DNA of 64,000 nucleotides from Natranaeroarchaeum sulfidigenes (GCF_017094485.1 NZ_CP064786.1:1-64000), one strand, 5' to 3'. Numbered from the stretch's first letter, positions 16,577-24,716 are shown. The notes: generated from the letters alone by a model not told the origin. Numbers and translations are program-made.

Positions 16577-16738
16577 ATGGGGGACAGAAATCATCTTCAC
16601 GTGTGCCGTCATTGTGGGAACGTCATGGCAACGTCGTCCGAGACAGGACCGAAAAAATGCTTCCAGTGTGAGGGAGCGGAATTCTCTCGATACATTAGTA
16701 TTCCGGAGCTACCTGACAGCGAATATAATCAGGACTGA
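16577..16738 (+). CDS. Small zinc-ribbon protein, 53 aa
   Basis: Starts MGDRNHLHVCRHCGN and contains a second knuckle KKCFQCEG about 18 residues later, so four cysteines are arranged as a typical zinc ribbon. The acidic tail ends in YNQD. A TATA-like GTTTATATCT sits 34-43 bp before the ATG, leaving a very short leader. Function unknown. It lies between the gene-poor stretch and the hairpin cluster and is easily missed because of its length. Confidence 0.7.
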   Translation: MGDRNHLHVCRHCGNVMATSSETGPKKCFQCEGAEFSRYISIPELPDSEYNQD

Positions 16739-17138
16739 CGACAGAGCCGCAGGAAGGTGGGTTGACCTCCTCCCACGGCTGGAGCCGTGGGATTCCAACG
16801 TCGGGATTAACAGGTTCCCAGTCCGGTCGGCATGACCGGACTACTGGCGTCCACGAGAACGGAGTTCTCGTGCAGCCCATCAGAAATCTTCGATTTCTGA
16901 GGACGGGGCCAAGCCGCCGTTACTCCTATCCCGGCATGGGATTCAGAGTTACTTTGCGTGTCGGAATCAACAGCCAGCGGCCCGAAGGGGACTCCTTCAG
17001 ATGTGGCGTGACCCGAATCCCGATAGTATCCGTTTACCACGTCGACGGTGGCACCGCCAATATCCGACCGGTCGTCGATACGTTGCTACCAAGCACGTAT
17101 TTCAGCGTTGAGGACGTAATACATCGTGTAGTAGTTCC
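16739..17138. other. Non-coding stretch dominated by hairpins, about 400 bp
   Basis: No gene seen. The left half (16772-16900) contains four inverted repeats described in the next entry, and a fifth weaker one (ATCCC/GGGAT, 16928-16942) follows. The right half leads to the gene at 17139. Confidence 0.6.
16772..16900. repeat. Array of four consecutive 9-bp hairpins
   Basis: Perfect inverted repeats at 16772-16791 (CCCACGGCT/AGCCGTGGG), 16820-16842 (AGTCCGGTC/GACCGGACT), 16852-16872 (CACGAGAAC/GTTCTCGTG) and 16880-16900 (TCAGAAATC/GATTTCTGA), the last three with 3-5 nt loops. The first resembles the end hairpins of haloarchaeal IS200/IS605 elements. No transposase frame adjoins. Candidates are a decayed TnpB element or MITE, or a folded RNA. 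Confidence 0.65.
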
Positions 17139-17501
17139 ATGCTGCCGGTCTGGTTTCCATCGCTAATCCTTTTCACGATGCCAGCTGCTATCGTTGGCTA
17201 CTTCGTTGGTCGTCTGCACATTCGGTATCTTGCATTTCACGGAGGGGAAGAAAAATATCCGGATCCGATCCCGGAAACCGTAGAGGCATATCGCGATCTC
17301 CACCACGTCGAAGAGCTACAGCGATCCTCATTTACCGCCGCGTTCGCCCTGTTTGTGACGGTCAACGTCGCGCTGTCGGTGGTCACTGTGGTGCTGCTCG
17401 TCGGCTACTTCAGCATCGGGTACTACTTCGCGACGAAAGTGATTCGCGCCCTCGCTGACGTCGACCCAGCGGACGAACCACAGATATTCGACACTGGTTG
17501 A
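17139..17501 (+). CDS. Small membrane protein, 120 aa
   Basis: A hydrophobic N-terminal helix (FPSLILFTMPAAIVGYFVGR) is followed by a polar acidic region with His/Glu, then a long hydrophobic stretch (AAFALFVTVNVALSVVTVVLLVGYFSIGYYF) that could form one or two helices, and a short acidic tail. Codon bias is typical of the host. No family recognised. Confidence 0.65.
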   Translation: MLPVWFPSLILFTMPAAIVGYFVGRLHIRYLAFHGGEEKYPDPIPETVEAYRDLHHVEELQRSSFTAAFALFVTVNVALSVVTVVLLVGYFSIGYYFATKVIRALADVDPADEPQIFDTG

Positions 17502-17760
17502 ACGACCCCGGTAGCCATCTGGTGCGCTCTCTCAACGTGGGACTTGCCCCCGCTAAAGAGTATGAGCCCTCCAACCAACCGTGGTCGTCCCACTCGAAGC
17601 ACACGGGCTGAGCCATTCGGTCCGTTTTCTGGGTCACCGCCCGATTAGCGCAGAGTGTTGTGATGATAGTGTCTCGTCGGGTCAATCCGGCCGTCGATAT
17701 ATAAAAGACACTGCTACTAGGAACTGCCTTTTTTGAGCTATCACAGGTACTATCTGCCGT
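17502..17760. other. Intergenic stretch with a TATA box
   Basis: No gene. A TATA-like string at 17697-17704 (ATATATAA) sits about 55 bp before the ATG of the interrupted gene at 17761, so that gene's promoter seems kept. Confidence 0.4.
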
Positions 17761-18090
17761 ATGAGTCGGATTCGGTACGAAGTCACCTAACCGTTTGGCG
17801 GTTTCAAGCAGGGAGAGGTTCTTTGTGTCACCGCCCGGTTCGGTGACTGGCATGCATACGATTTGAAGCTCGAACCGGAACGAGCGGAGCATCGCACGAA
17901 AACGGTCGTTGTCACCGAGCACGACGCCGGTTTCGGTGAGGCTGAGATCCTCGATGAGACTGCACGGATCGGCGACTGGCACGAGTGCGGTCTCGCGTTC
18001 GAGCCCGGAGCGGAGCCGACCCGGAGCGGAGGGCGTATCGAGATCACGGCAGACCAGCTGTCCAGCGTCGCAAAGCCCGTCGAGTCGTGA
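17761..18090 (+). pseudogene. Paralog of the 19972 gene broken by an in-frame stop
   Basis: The frame starts MSRIRYEVT and meets TAA at 17788-17790, then continues in the same frame (FGGFKQGEVLCVTARFGDWH and onward) to a stop at 18090. It aligns along its whole length with the intact 109-aa protein at 19972-20301, which has Glu where the TAA falls. So one nonsense change, with no frameshift, interrupts a second copy. The rest is well kept, including the repeated TAR-GDWH motif, so the inactivation looks recent. A restart downstream would need the TTG at 17863 and would lose the first repeat. Confidence 0.75.
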
Positions 18091-18130
18091 CGCCTCGCGT
18101 GGACGCTTCTTTCGGATTTCTGTAACCAGT

Positions 18131-18140
18131 GTATTAATAT
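18131..18140 (+). promoter_or_regulatory. TATA box for the PAP2 gene
   Basis: GTATTAATAT lies 29-38 bp before the GTG at 18169, supporting a leaderless start there. Confidence 0.5.
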
Positions 18141-18168
18141 AGGTCTCGGCCAATCTCCGTACGAATCC

Positions 18169-18999
18169 GTGTTTCCGATCGAGGTCCTCGTACTGTTTCT
18201 GAGTGTCATCGTGGTTACCGCTGTTGGCCTCTCCCTCGTCTGCTGGTGGTGTCTTAGCGCCCGACGACTCCACGAGATCCGGCACCGACCTGATTGGGTT
18301 CGGGACCGCCTCCGAGCAGTCGGTCCGTTCGTCCTCCTCCTGGCGCTCGTTCTCCTCGTCAACAAGGGTTCTCAGAGCTATATCGAACGTTTCTCTCACG
18401 CGTACGGCTTCGAGGCAACTGCGACGATCTACGCCATCGAGGGCGATTTCGTCGTGACGTTTCAGTCACTGGTTCCCGACATCACGATGCCGTACTTTTC
18501 GGCGGTGTACGTCGTTGGCTATGCGCTGCTGTTGATCGCTCCAGTCTTTCTCTACTTCTTTGCCGACCGGGCGCGCCCACTCAAGCTGCTCGTGACGGCA
18601 TACGCGATTAACTACGCTGTCGCGGTCGTGTTCTACGCCTCGGTCGTCGCCTATGGCCCCAGAAACGCCGACCGGTCCAGCGATGGGTCGAGCGCGGATG
18701 CGCCGTTGCTCGAACTCGTCCCAGATATCACGCATCTCACCGCGCTGTGGAACACGAACACGAACGTCTTCCCGTCGCTGCATACGTCGCTATCGGTGAC
18801 CGTCTTCTTGCTCGCCGCGATGACTCGCGAGGAGTTCCGACGCTGGTTCGGGCTGTCGTCGGTGCTTGCAGCCTCGATCGTCGTCGCGACGATGGCGCTT
18901 GGGATTCACTGGCTCGTCGACGTCCTCGCGGGGATCGTCCTCGCGGTCGTTGCGGTGACTGGTGCACGAGCGGTCGTCACTCGGCCAAAGAGTCATTAG
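18169..18999 (+). CDS. PAP2-family membrane phosphatase
   Basis: 276 aa. Type 2 phosphatidic acid phosphatase fold, which hydrolyses lipid or isoprenoid phosphates at the membrane. The family's second and third motifs are visible as FPSLHTS (near 205) and GIHWLVDVLAG (near 247), supplying the catalytic histidines and aspartate. The first motif (K-x6-RP) is less clear. About six membrane helices. Start is GTG, matched to the TATA box at 18131. The FkbM methyltransferase gene follows 29 bp later on the same strand; a link to envelope glycolipid or isoprenoid carrier turnover is possible but unproven. Confidence 0.85.
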   Translation: MFPIEVLVLFLSVIVVTAVGLSLVCWWCLSARRLHEIRHRPDWVRDRLRAVGPFVLLLALVLLVNKGSQSYIERFSHAYGFEATATIYAIEGDFVVTFQSLVPDITMPYFSAVYVVGYALLLIAPVFLYFFADRARPLKLLVTAYAINYAVAVVFYASVVAYGPRNADRSSDGSSADAPLLELVPDITHLTALWNTNTNVFPSLHTSLSVTVFLLAAMTREEFRRWFGLSSVLAASIVVATMALGIHWLVDVLAGIVLAVVAVTGARAVVTRPKSH

Positions 19000-19028
19000 T
19001 CCACACGCAAACGGTCCAGTAACCCGAC

Positions 19029-19820
19029 ATGCTCTCCGACGGTCGACTCTACACGGGCCATCTGAAACGCATAACGCGGCGGGTCGGGGTCCATACCCAT
19101 CTCAAATCGCTGTACTGGGGACTCGATATTCCACGGATCCTCTTTCGGCTCTCCCGTCAGGACTCGATCGTCCACGAGGTCGGCGGAATCGACGTCGAAC
19201 TCCCCTTGGAGACGTACTGGCAGTACCAGCGCTTTCGCTGGATGCATCCCGAGATCCGACTGTTCGAGGAGCTGGTCGAGGAACTCGAACCCGGAGACGT
19301 GTTCTACGACGTCGGGGCACATCTGGGCTGGCACGCTGTCGTGGCTGCGAGTGTTCACGACGAGATCGACGTGGTCGCGTTCGAGCCGCACCCGACCACT
19401 GCTAACCGACTCCGAACGGTCGTGGAGACGACCGGCCACGACATCGATGTCCACGAGGTGGCACTCCACGAGAAAGCGAGTTCCGTCGAGTTTACCGCGG
19501 CACCTAGCTCGGCCGCCCACGTTTCCGGTGCACAGGGGGAGCGCCTATCGGATACAATCACCATCGAGACGGTCGACGGGGATAGCCTCGTCGCGTCCGG
19601 AACAGTCCCATCTCCAGATGTACTCAAGATCGACGCGGAAGGTGTCGATGCGGCTGTTCTGCGCGGGTTGCGGACGACGATCGAGCGGGATCGACCGCGG
19701 GTGATCTACTGTGAAGTCCATACCGACGGCGAGGAGATTGAGCGGTTACTCGACGAACTTGGCTACGAATTCGAGCCGTTGCGCGACGCCCGTCCGATCC
19801 TGAAAGCACTACCTGCGTGA
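19029..19820 (+). CDS. FkbM-family SAM methyltransferase
   Basis: 263 aa. The SAM-binding motif is FYDVGAHLGWHAVVAAS (near 95-112), followed by VVAFEPHP, and the FkbM signature LKIDAEGVDAAVLRGL near 200-215. Such enzymes O-methylate sugars or polyketides; in haloarchaea they often accompany glycan assembly genes. The N-terminal 90 residues are less typical and may form the acceptor-binding part. Probably cotranscribed with the PAP2 gene upstream. Confidence 0.87.
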   Translation: MLSDGRLYTGHLKRITRRVGVHTHLKSLYWGLDIPRILFRLSRQDSIVHEVGGIDVELPLETYWQYQRFRWMHPEIRLFEELVEELEPGDVFYDVGAHLGWHAVVAASVHDEIDVVAFEPHPTTANRLRTVVETTGHDIDVHEVALHEKASSVEFTAAPSSAAHVSGAQGERLSDTITIETVDGDSLVASGTVPSPDVLKIDAEGVDAAVLRGLRTTIERDRPRVIYCEVHTDGEEIERLLDELGYEFEPLRDARPILKALPA

Positions 19821-19971
19821 CTCACTGGCTGACGTGTCAACGCGGAACTCACTGCCCACCGCCACAGACAACGGGGCATCGGGAGGGCTCTGCAGATACA
19901 GACGCCGGTCGTATAAATGGGCACTTCCCCGTGAATATGCTTTTCAGGCCTCATACCGCACGATTATCTGC

Positions 19972-20301
19972 ATGGCACGGAACAGCTACGAGATCACAGA
20001 GACGATCGGTGGCTTCGAAGAGGGGGTAATTCTCGACGTGACCGCGCGCTTTGGCGACTGGCATATGTACGAGCTCAAACTCGAGCCGAGAGCCACGGGT
20101 CGCCGCTCGAACACCGTCGTCGTTACTGATCGAAAAGCGGGATTCAGTGAGACGGAGATCCTCGACGAGACTGCCCGAATCGGTGACTGGCACGAGCTCG
20201 AACTATCCTTCGAGCCGGTCTCCGGATCGGGAGCGGACGGGGGGCGAGTCGAGATCACTGCCGACGAACTCCACGAAATCGCCGACCCTGTCGAAAGCTG
20301 A
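19972..20301 (+). CDS. Small conserved-looking protein with an internal repeat, 109 aa
   Basis: Function unknown. The protein contains two copies of the motif TAR-x-GDWH-x2-EL-x2-EP: ILDVTARFGDWHMYELKLEP near residues 21-40 and ILDETARIGDWHELELSFEP near 64-83. The TATA-like GTATAAAT (19911-19918) is about 55 bp upstream. An interrupted paralog lies 2.2 kb upstream (17761-18090). The duplicated motif suggests a symmetric beta-rich fold or dimer-like monomer. I cannot name the family with certainty. Confidence 0.75.
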   Translation: MARNSYEITETIGGFEEGVILDVTARFGDWHMYELKLEPRATGRRSNTVVVTDRKAGFSETEILDETARIGDWHELELSFEPVSGSGADGGRVEITADELHEIADPVES

Positions 20302-20468
20302 CGCTGTTGACGGTTGCCCGCCGCTCCTTGTCAACTGCCTCGGGGTCAAGTCGTTCGGGAATCTCCGATTTTCGTGATCCCGCCAACCAGTGATTTTCGG
20401 ACGACCCCGTGGTATCCGCCTTGATTCGTGATGAAAAAGTGGTTGTATCGTGACCACAAACGAGGGGT

Positions 20469-20990
20469 ATGGCCGACGATAGCGACCCTCTCGCGGATGT
20501 TCTCGACCGTCTCGAAGAGGCCCGACTCGCGTACGGGACTGTCCTGTTGGACGACGAGCTCCGGATGGTCGAGTGTCTGGACCGGACAGCCTTCGAGGAT
20601 GACGACGCCGCTGAGTTGGCGCGTGCCACGGCGTACGCGAGCGTCAACGCGGATCTCGTTCCCTTCGTCATGGACCATCGAGACGACTTCTCGACGGTTG
20701 ACCTGATAGCCGACGAGGAGCCGGACCGCATAACCGGTTTCGATGGGGTCGCCGACACGCTCCCCGATGCTCGTGCATATTACTTTGTTGCCGAACTCGG
20801 CGATGAACGGTGGAACCGGGTCCGAAACGTCGTCCCGGATAGGTTTGATCAAAACGGTGTCATCAGAGCACCCGATGCGGGCCGGTTTGCAGTGGCCAAA
20901 ACTCTCGTCGACGAAGCGCGTGAGCGGATCGGTGACCTACCCGAGGGCGTCGAGGGCGAGGAGATCGACATCATCGACTGGTCGAGCTGA
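20469..20990 (+). CDS. Uncharacterised acidic protein, 173 aa
   Basis: Single-domain, soluble, very acidic, no signal or membrane segment and no motif I recognise. It begins MADDSDPLADVLDRLEEARL and ends EGEEIDIIDWSS. Codon use is typical of the host, and the frame is clean over its length, so it is a real gene. Confidence 0.7.
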   Translation: MADDSDPLADVLDRLEEARLAYGTVLLDDELRMVECLDRTAFEDDDAAELARATAYASVNADLVPFVMDHRDDFSTVDLIADEEPDRITGFDGVADTLPDARAYYFVAELGDERWNRVRNVVPDRFDQNGVIRAPDAGRFAVAKTLVDEARERIGDLPEGVEGEEIDIIDWSS

Positions 20991-21204
20991 TCGCCGAAAG
21001 AAGCGCGCCTACAGCAGGCTCGCGAAGACGGTGATTCCGACCACCCAGCGCATCCGCTAGGTCAAGTAGCTGGTGACTCGCCGTTTCGGCTATCCTCTCC
21101 CGGCGCTCGGGGATCTCCGTCTGAATCCTTGTCATCAGTCTACGTGCCTCCCAGTTGCTTCCCGCCGACGGGGAATCAGGTCGTTACGAACCGAAGTGAG
21201 GGTG
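20991..21204. other. Intergenic stretch, about 210 bp
   Basis: No gene. It includes GAACCGAAGTGAG (21187-21199), one of the short GAACG-AGTGAG-like strings that recur in loops of hairpins downstream of tRNAs in this window. Confidence 0.3.
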
Positions 21205-21393
21205 TCAGCAGCTACCGCCAGCACCGCACGCGTCGCCGTACTTGACGCCAGTCTCTTCGGTAATCGCCTCGTTACACTGTTTCAGCATCGTGGTGAACTG
21301 GAACTGTGAGGTGTCGGCTTTCGCCGCGGCGAGTTCCTCGCCCAGCGCCGCTGCCGCCGCCAGCACGTCCTCGTCGGAGGCGCTCAACAGCAC
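21205..21393 (-). CDS. Half-size YlbF-like protein with cysteine tail, 62 aa
   Basis: The C-terminal half (CNEAITEETGVKYGDACGAGGSC) aligns with the end of the YlbF-family protein encoded just upstream (TNEVISEKIGREFAQSLGGGCC), so it is a short paralog. Both end in a Gly-rich cysteine tail. The GTG start overlaps the last codons of that gene by 10 nt, implying translational coupling. It is the last gene of the arsD-arsA run. I infer a small helical partner whose cysteines may bind metal or metalloid; no activity is known. Confidence 0.6.
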   Translation of the reverse strand: MLLSASDEDVLAAAAALGEELAAAKADTSQFQFTTMLKQCNEAITEETGVKYGDACGAGGSC

Positions 21394-21752
21394 CCACCTC
21401 CCAGTGACTGCGCGAACTCGCGGCCGATCTTCTCGCTGATGACCTCGTTTGTCTCCTGGAGCAGTTCCACGAGCGCTTCCTGTGCCTCGCGATGGGCCTG
21501 GATCGTGTCGTTGTCGTTCATTTCTTCCTGGAGCTCTCGCAGCTCGCTCATCACCGACTCGTCGAAGCCGCCCGTCTGGAGCTGCCGCTGTTTCTGCTGG
21601 TACTCCTGCAGCAACGCCTTCGCCTCCGAGTCATTTTCGAGACGTTCGTTGGCGGCCATGAACTCCTGGTAGACCCCGGAGTCTTTGAGCGTCCCGATGA
21701 ACGTCTGGAGCTTCTGTTCGACTGCCTCCTCGTTGGACACTTGCTGGCTCAT
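21384..21752 (-). CDS. YlbF-family protein with cysteine tail
   Basis: 122 aa, all helical. The YlbF/YmcA fold is indicated by the coiled segments DSGVYQEFMAANERLENDSE and AKALLQEYQQKQRQLQ. In Bacillus YlbF, YmcA and YaaT form a complex acting on RNase Y and phosphorelay; archaeal members are uncharacterised. It ends GGGCC, unusual for the family. Its ATG overlaps the arsA stop (ATGA), so it is translated with ArsA. The context suggests a role beside the metalloid ATPase, for example as a thiol carrier, but this is inference. Confidence 0.75.
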   Translation of the reverse strand: MSQQVSNEEAVEQKLQTFIGTLKDSGVYQEFMAANERLENDSEAKALLQEYQQKQRQLQTGGFDESVMSELRELQEEMNDNDTIQAHREAQEALVELLQETNEVISEKIGREFAQSLGGGCC

Positions 21753-23677
21753 TGAATCGTCACCTCCTCTCGTTTGGCGATCTCGGACAGTCCCGTGATC
21801 TCCTCGCCGAACGCCGACAGTTCGTCGAGGCCGATTGGCTCGTCCTGTCGGAGCGGGGCGAGCATCATCGGGGTCTCGAAGCGGTCCTTGATCTCACCGA
21901 GGTACTGCTGCTGTTGGGCTCGGCGGTTGGCGAAGAAGGCGTTGTCGCCGTACTCTTCGGGCAGCAGGTAGTTGGCGACGACAAAGGCCGTCTCGATGCC
22001 AACCTGGTCTTTCAGGTCCTCGGCCGCACGGTGGGCCTCCATCATCGGCGTGTACTCGGGGTACATAACGAAGGCAAACGAGCTCTTCTCGGGGTTCTGC
22101 ATCGTCTCGATGACCATGTCGTACTTGCCGCCCTTGGCTGGCGCGGCACCTTTCGTCAGCGAGCCGAGATCCATGAAGCCCTTCCAGTCGGATGGGAGCT
22201 CGAGCAGTCTGAGCGTGTGACCTGTGGGTGCGGTATCGAAGACGACGATATCGTACCCGTCCTCCTCGAAGTAGCCGACGAACTTTTCGAGCGCGGCCAT
22301 CTCTTCGGCGCAGGGGGATTCGAGCTCCTCTTCGACGTTGGCGATCGCCGCGTCGACGTCGATCTGGGTGTCGTCCTTGTCGGCGTACATCTCCGTGACG
22401 TGGTCGAGGACCTGCTCGCGGTACTCCTCGAGCGCCTTCTCCTGGTCGATTCGGGCCGCATCCAGGTTCGCCTGGCTCACCGAGGTCGGTTCGTGGCCGA
22501 CGGGTTCGCCGAAGATGTCCTCGAGGTGTGCTGCCGGATCGGTCGTCACGACGAGCGTCTCGTAGCCCGCCTCGGCGAGCTTTGTCGCCGATGTCGCTGC
22601 GATCGTCGACTTGCCCACGCCGCCTTTACCGGTGAAGAACAGATAGCGCGTCTCCCCGTCGACGGGTTCGAGGTTTTCGGCGACTGCGTCGGGATCAGTT
22701 AGTGCGTCGAAGTCGACCGATGCCTCGGTGTCGATACTGGTTGCCGATCCCACGTCGACGGTGGCCTCGTTGCCGTCGTAGAGGACGCCACCCACATCAG
22801 CCAGCAGGTCGATACCGGCGATCTCGCCGGGCTGGAGGGGATAGGTCGCTGTGGCGTCGGCATCGAATTCCTCGCTGGCCCGTTCGATGACTGCCTGTTC
22901 GTCCTCGCGCTTCCCCTCGAAGAAGGGGTCCTCACAGACTGATTCGGGCAGGTATCCGTTGATGATCAGCAGCTGGGATTCGATCCCCAGCTCTCCGAGG
23001 TCCGAGGCACTCCGCTGGATCTCGTCGAGCGAGGAGTCTTCGGGCTTGCCGACGAAGGCAAAGGAGGTTTTCTCGCCGTCTTGGAGGGTGTCGATCGCCC
23101 GCTCGTAGTCCTTCTTTTTGTCCTCCATCGAGGCGGCCGGGCCAATACAGGTCGAGCCGCCCTTTTCCAGCTCTGCGTTCCAGTCGGATGGCAGCTCCAT
23201 CAGCCGGATCGTGTGGCCCGTCGGCGCGGTGTCGAAGACGACCACGTCGTATTCGGGTGACTCCATGAAGTCGACGAAGTTATCGAACGCTGCAATCTCC
23301 TCGACACACGGGCTGTTGAGCTGTTCTTCGACCGCCGTGACCTGCTCGTCGTCAAGCAGCTCGCGCATCGGCTCGATCGTTTCCTGCCGGTACTCTTCGG
23401 CGGCCTGATCCGGATCGATCTCGATGGCAGAGAGGTTCTCGATGTCGTCGATCGTGGTCACTTCGTGGCCGATCTCCTGCCCGAAGATGTCCGAGAGGTT
23501 CGGCGCTGGGTCGGTGGTGACCAGCAGGGTCTCGTAGTCGTTGTCGGCGAGCCATGTCGCCGTCGCACAGCTGACGGTGCTCTTGCCGACGCCGCCTTTC
23601 CCGCTGAAGAAGACGAACTCGGTGTCTTCGCTGCTCGGCTCGACGATCTCTCGGGCTGCAGTAGTGGTTTCGGCCAT
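21749..23677 (-). CDS. arsA: ArsA-type ATPase, two-domain
   Basis: 642 aa. Arsenite/antimonite-stimulated ATPase of the ArsA/Get3 family, in the bacterial-type tandem form. Each half has a deviant P loop GKGGVGKST (near residues 25 and 345), a switch II strand VVFDTAPTGHT and a cysteine in the LNSPC/LESPC context. Those repeated cysteines are candidates for the metalloid site. Partners: ArsD directly upstream (one-base gap) and two YlbF-like genes downstream. No arsB or acr3 membrane pump is seen nearby, so the pump would have to be elsewhere. ATG start is firm. Confidence 0.93.
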   Translation of the reverse strand: MAETTTAAREIVEPSSEDTEFVFFSGKGGVGKSTVSCATATWLADNDYETLLVTTDPAPNLSDIFGQEIGHEVTTIDDIENLSAIEIDPDQAAEEYRQETIEPMRELLDDEQVTAVEEQLNSPCVEEIAAFDNFVDFMESPEYDVVVFDTAPTGHTIRLMELPSDWNAELEKGGSTCIGPAASMEDKKKDYERAIDTLQDGEKTSFAFVGKPEDSSLDEIQRSASDLGELGIESQLLIINGYLPESVCEDPFFEGKREDEQAVIERASEEFDADATATYPLQPGEIAGIDLLADVGGVLYDGNEATVDVGSATSIDTEASVDFDALTDPDAVAENLEPVDGETRYLFFTGKGGVGKSTIAATSATKLAEAGYETLVVTTDPAAHLEDIFGEPVGHEPTSVSQANLDAARIDQEKALEEYREQVLDHVTEMYADKDDTQIDVDAAIANVEEELESPCAEEMAALEKFVGYFEEDGYDIVVFDTAPTGHTLRLLELPSDWKGFMDLGSLTKGAAPAKGGKYDMVIETMQNPEKSSFAFVMYPEYTPMMEAHRAAEDLKDQVGIETAFVVANYLLPEEYGDNAFFANRRAQQQQYLGEIKDRFETPMMLAPLRQDEPIGLDELSAFGEEITGLSEIAKREEVTIQ

Positions 23678-24010
23678 CTATTGGGCTTCCTGTGGTTGTA
23701 CGCGCTGTTCCAGCGTTTCTGCGAGCTCGTCATACTCGAGGTACTCTTCTCTGGCGACGATCTCGTCGTCGACGACCGTGATCGGCAAGATTGAGGGGCC
23801 GTGCTCCTGGACGAGATCGTAGATCCGCTGGGTCTCGAGGAACTCGTCGATGTTGTGTTGCATGTTCGCCCGGCTGATCTCGACGTTCTCGAACTCCTCG
23901 TCAAGCTGGTCCAGGGCCGCGCTTACTTCGACGAGTTCGTCGTCTGGATCGGGACCACAGACGCCCGTCGAACAGCACATCGCCTCTTCGTACAGTTGTA
24001 GTTCGGTCAT
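23678..24010 (-). CDS. arsD: ArsD-type metallochaperone
   Basis: 110 aa, thioredoxin-like fold. The N-terminal CCSTGVCGP (residues 12-20) is the ArsD cysteine signature that passes As(III) or Sb(III) to ArsA. The rest matches the family (RYDL-type helix, SILPITVVDDEIV strand). First gene of the operon arsD - arsA - ylbF-like - half ylbF-like. The family's C-terminal cysteine pairs are absent, as in many shorter members. Confidence 0.92.
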   Translation of the reverse strand: MTELQLYEEAMCCSTGVCGPDPDDELVEVSAALDQLDEEFENVEISRANMQHNIDEFLETQRIYDLVQEHGPSILPITVVDDEIVAREEYLEYDELAETLEQRVQPQEAQ

Positions 24011-24137
24011 GGTGTATCGTGTCCGTTCAATCGTTCAGGCGTTCGCGATCGGAGTGTGTACGGTTATCAATCGCGGGTTCGCCGAACTCGTTTGAGCAAT
24101 CATTCATTCGTAGGGATAAACGCTTCGATCGCGGCAC

Positions 24138-24530
24138 TCAGCCGACGAACCCCTCGATCGACCAGAAGTCGTCGTCGCCCTCGCAGCTCGCGGCGACACA
24201 GCGCGAGGCCGGCGCGCTCACGAGCACAAACGCGCTTTCCGTGTCGCTGTTTCTGATCTGGCGCGTGGCGCTTGGTTCGATCCATACGGCGTCGCCACTT
24301 TCCATCGTGATCTCGTCGTCGTCGATCACCACCGTTGCCTCGCCGTCGATCAGGATGTAGATCTCCTCGTGGTCGTTCTCGGCGTGATCGTGAGGCATGT
24401 TTCGCCAGCCCGGATCGCAGCGGACCACGGACACACCGACCTGCTTGCTATCAAGCGAATCGCCAAGTGCATGCATCGCGCCGGAGACTGGTTCGATCTC
24501 GTTGTAGTTGACCTGTTTGTAGGCGCTCAT
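24138..24530 (-). CDS. Cupin-domain protein
   Basis: 130 aa, one cupin fold. Motif 1 is HDHAENDHEEIYILIDGEA and motif 2 falls at GDAVWIEPSATRQI. The metal histidines of motif 1 are present, while motif 2 has no histidine at the usual place, so metal-bound catalysis is uncertain. ATG 24530 is preferred over GTG 24542. It is divergent from the ArsR-type gene across an ArsR-like palindrome, which would place it under that regulator. Two cysteines near the C-terminus (SRCVAASCEG) are notable in this metalloid context. Confidence 0.8.
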   Translation of the reverse strand: MSAYKQVNYNEIEPVSGAMHALGDSLDSKQVGVSVVRCDPGWRNMPHDHAENDHEEIYILIDGEATVVIDDDEITMESGDAVWIEPSATRQIRNSDTESAFVLVSAPASRCVAASCEGDDDFWSIEGFVG

Positions 24531-24616
24531 TCCCCCTGACACCTCGCGTTTCGGCGACAGGAAACCAGTGGCAGTTCGACGATCTCTCCCCGTACGGTTC
24601 CGCTATCCATGCGAAC

Positions 24617-24634
24617 TATTTGTATGAGCAAATA
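24617..24634. promoter_or_regulatory. Palindromic operator candidate for the ArsR-type regulator
   Basis: TATTTG and CAAATA are separated by 6 nt, a perfect 6-bp inverted repeat with the ATTTG/CAAAT half sites common to ArsR/SmtB operators. It sits between the cupin gene (87 bp from its start) and arsR (83 bp from its start). Confidence 0.6.
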
Positions 24635-24716
24635 CTAAATTGTTCTGTTGTCAGATCGAGAACTACCACCTCGCCACGCCAAAACGCTTAATCCACTATC
24701 TGCTCAAATTACCCCT

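Noticed and set aside
17410-18399. 329-codon minus-strand frame across the interrupted paralog and the PAP2 gene start
   Set aside because: Antisense to a coding stretch; Arg/Thr/Asp-rich composition without domains, a typical mirror of GC-rich third positions.
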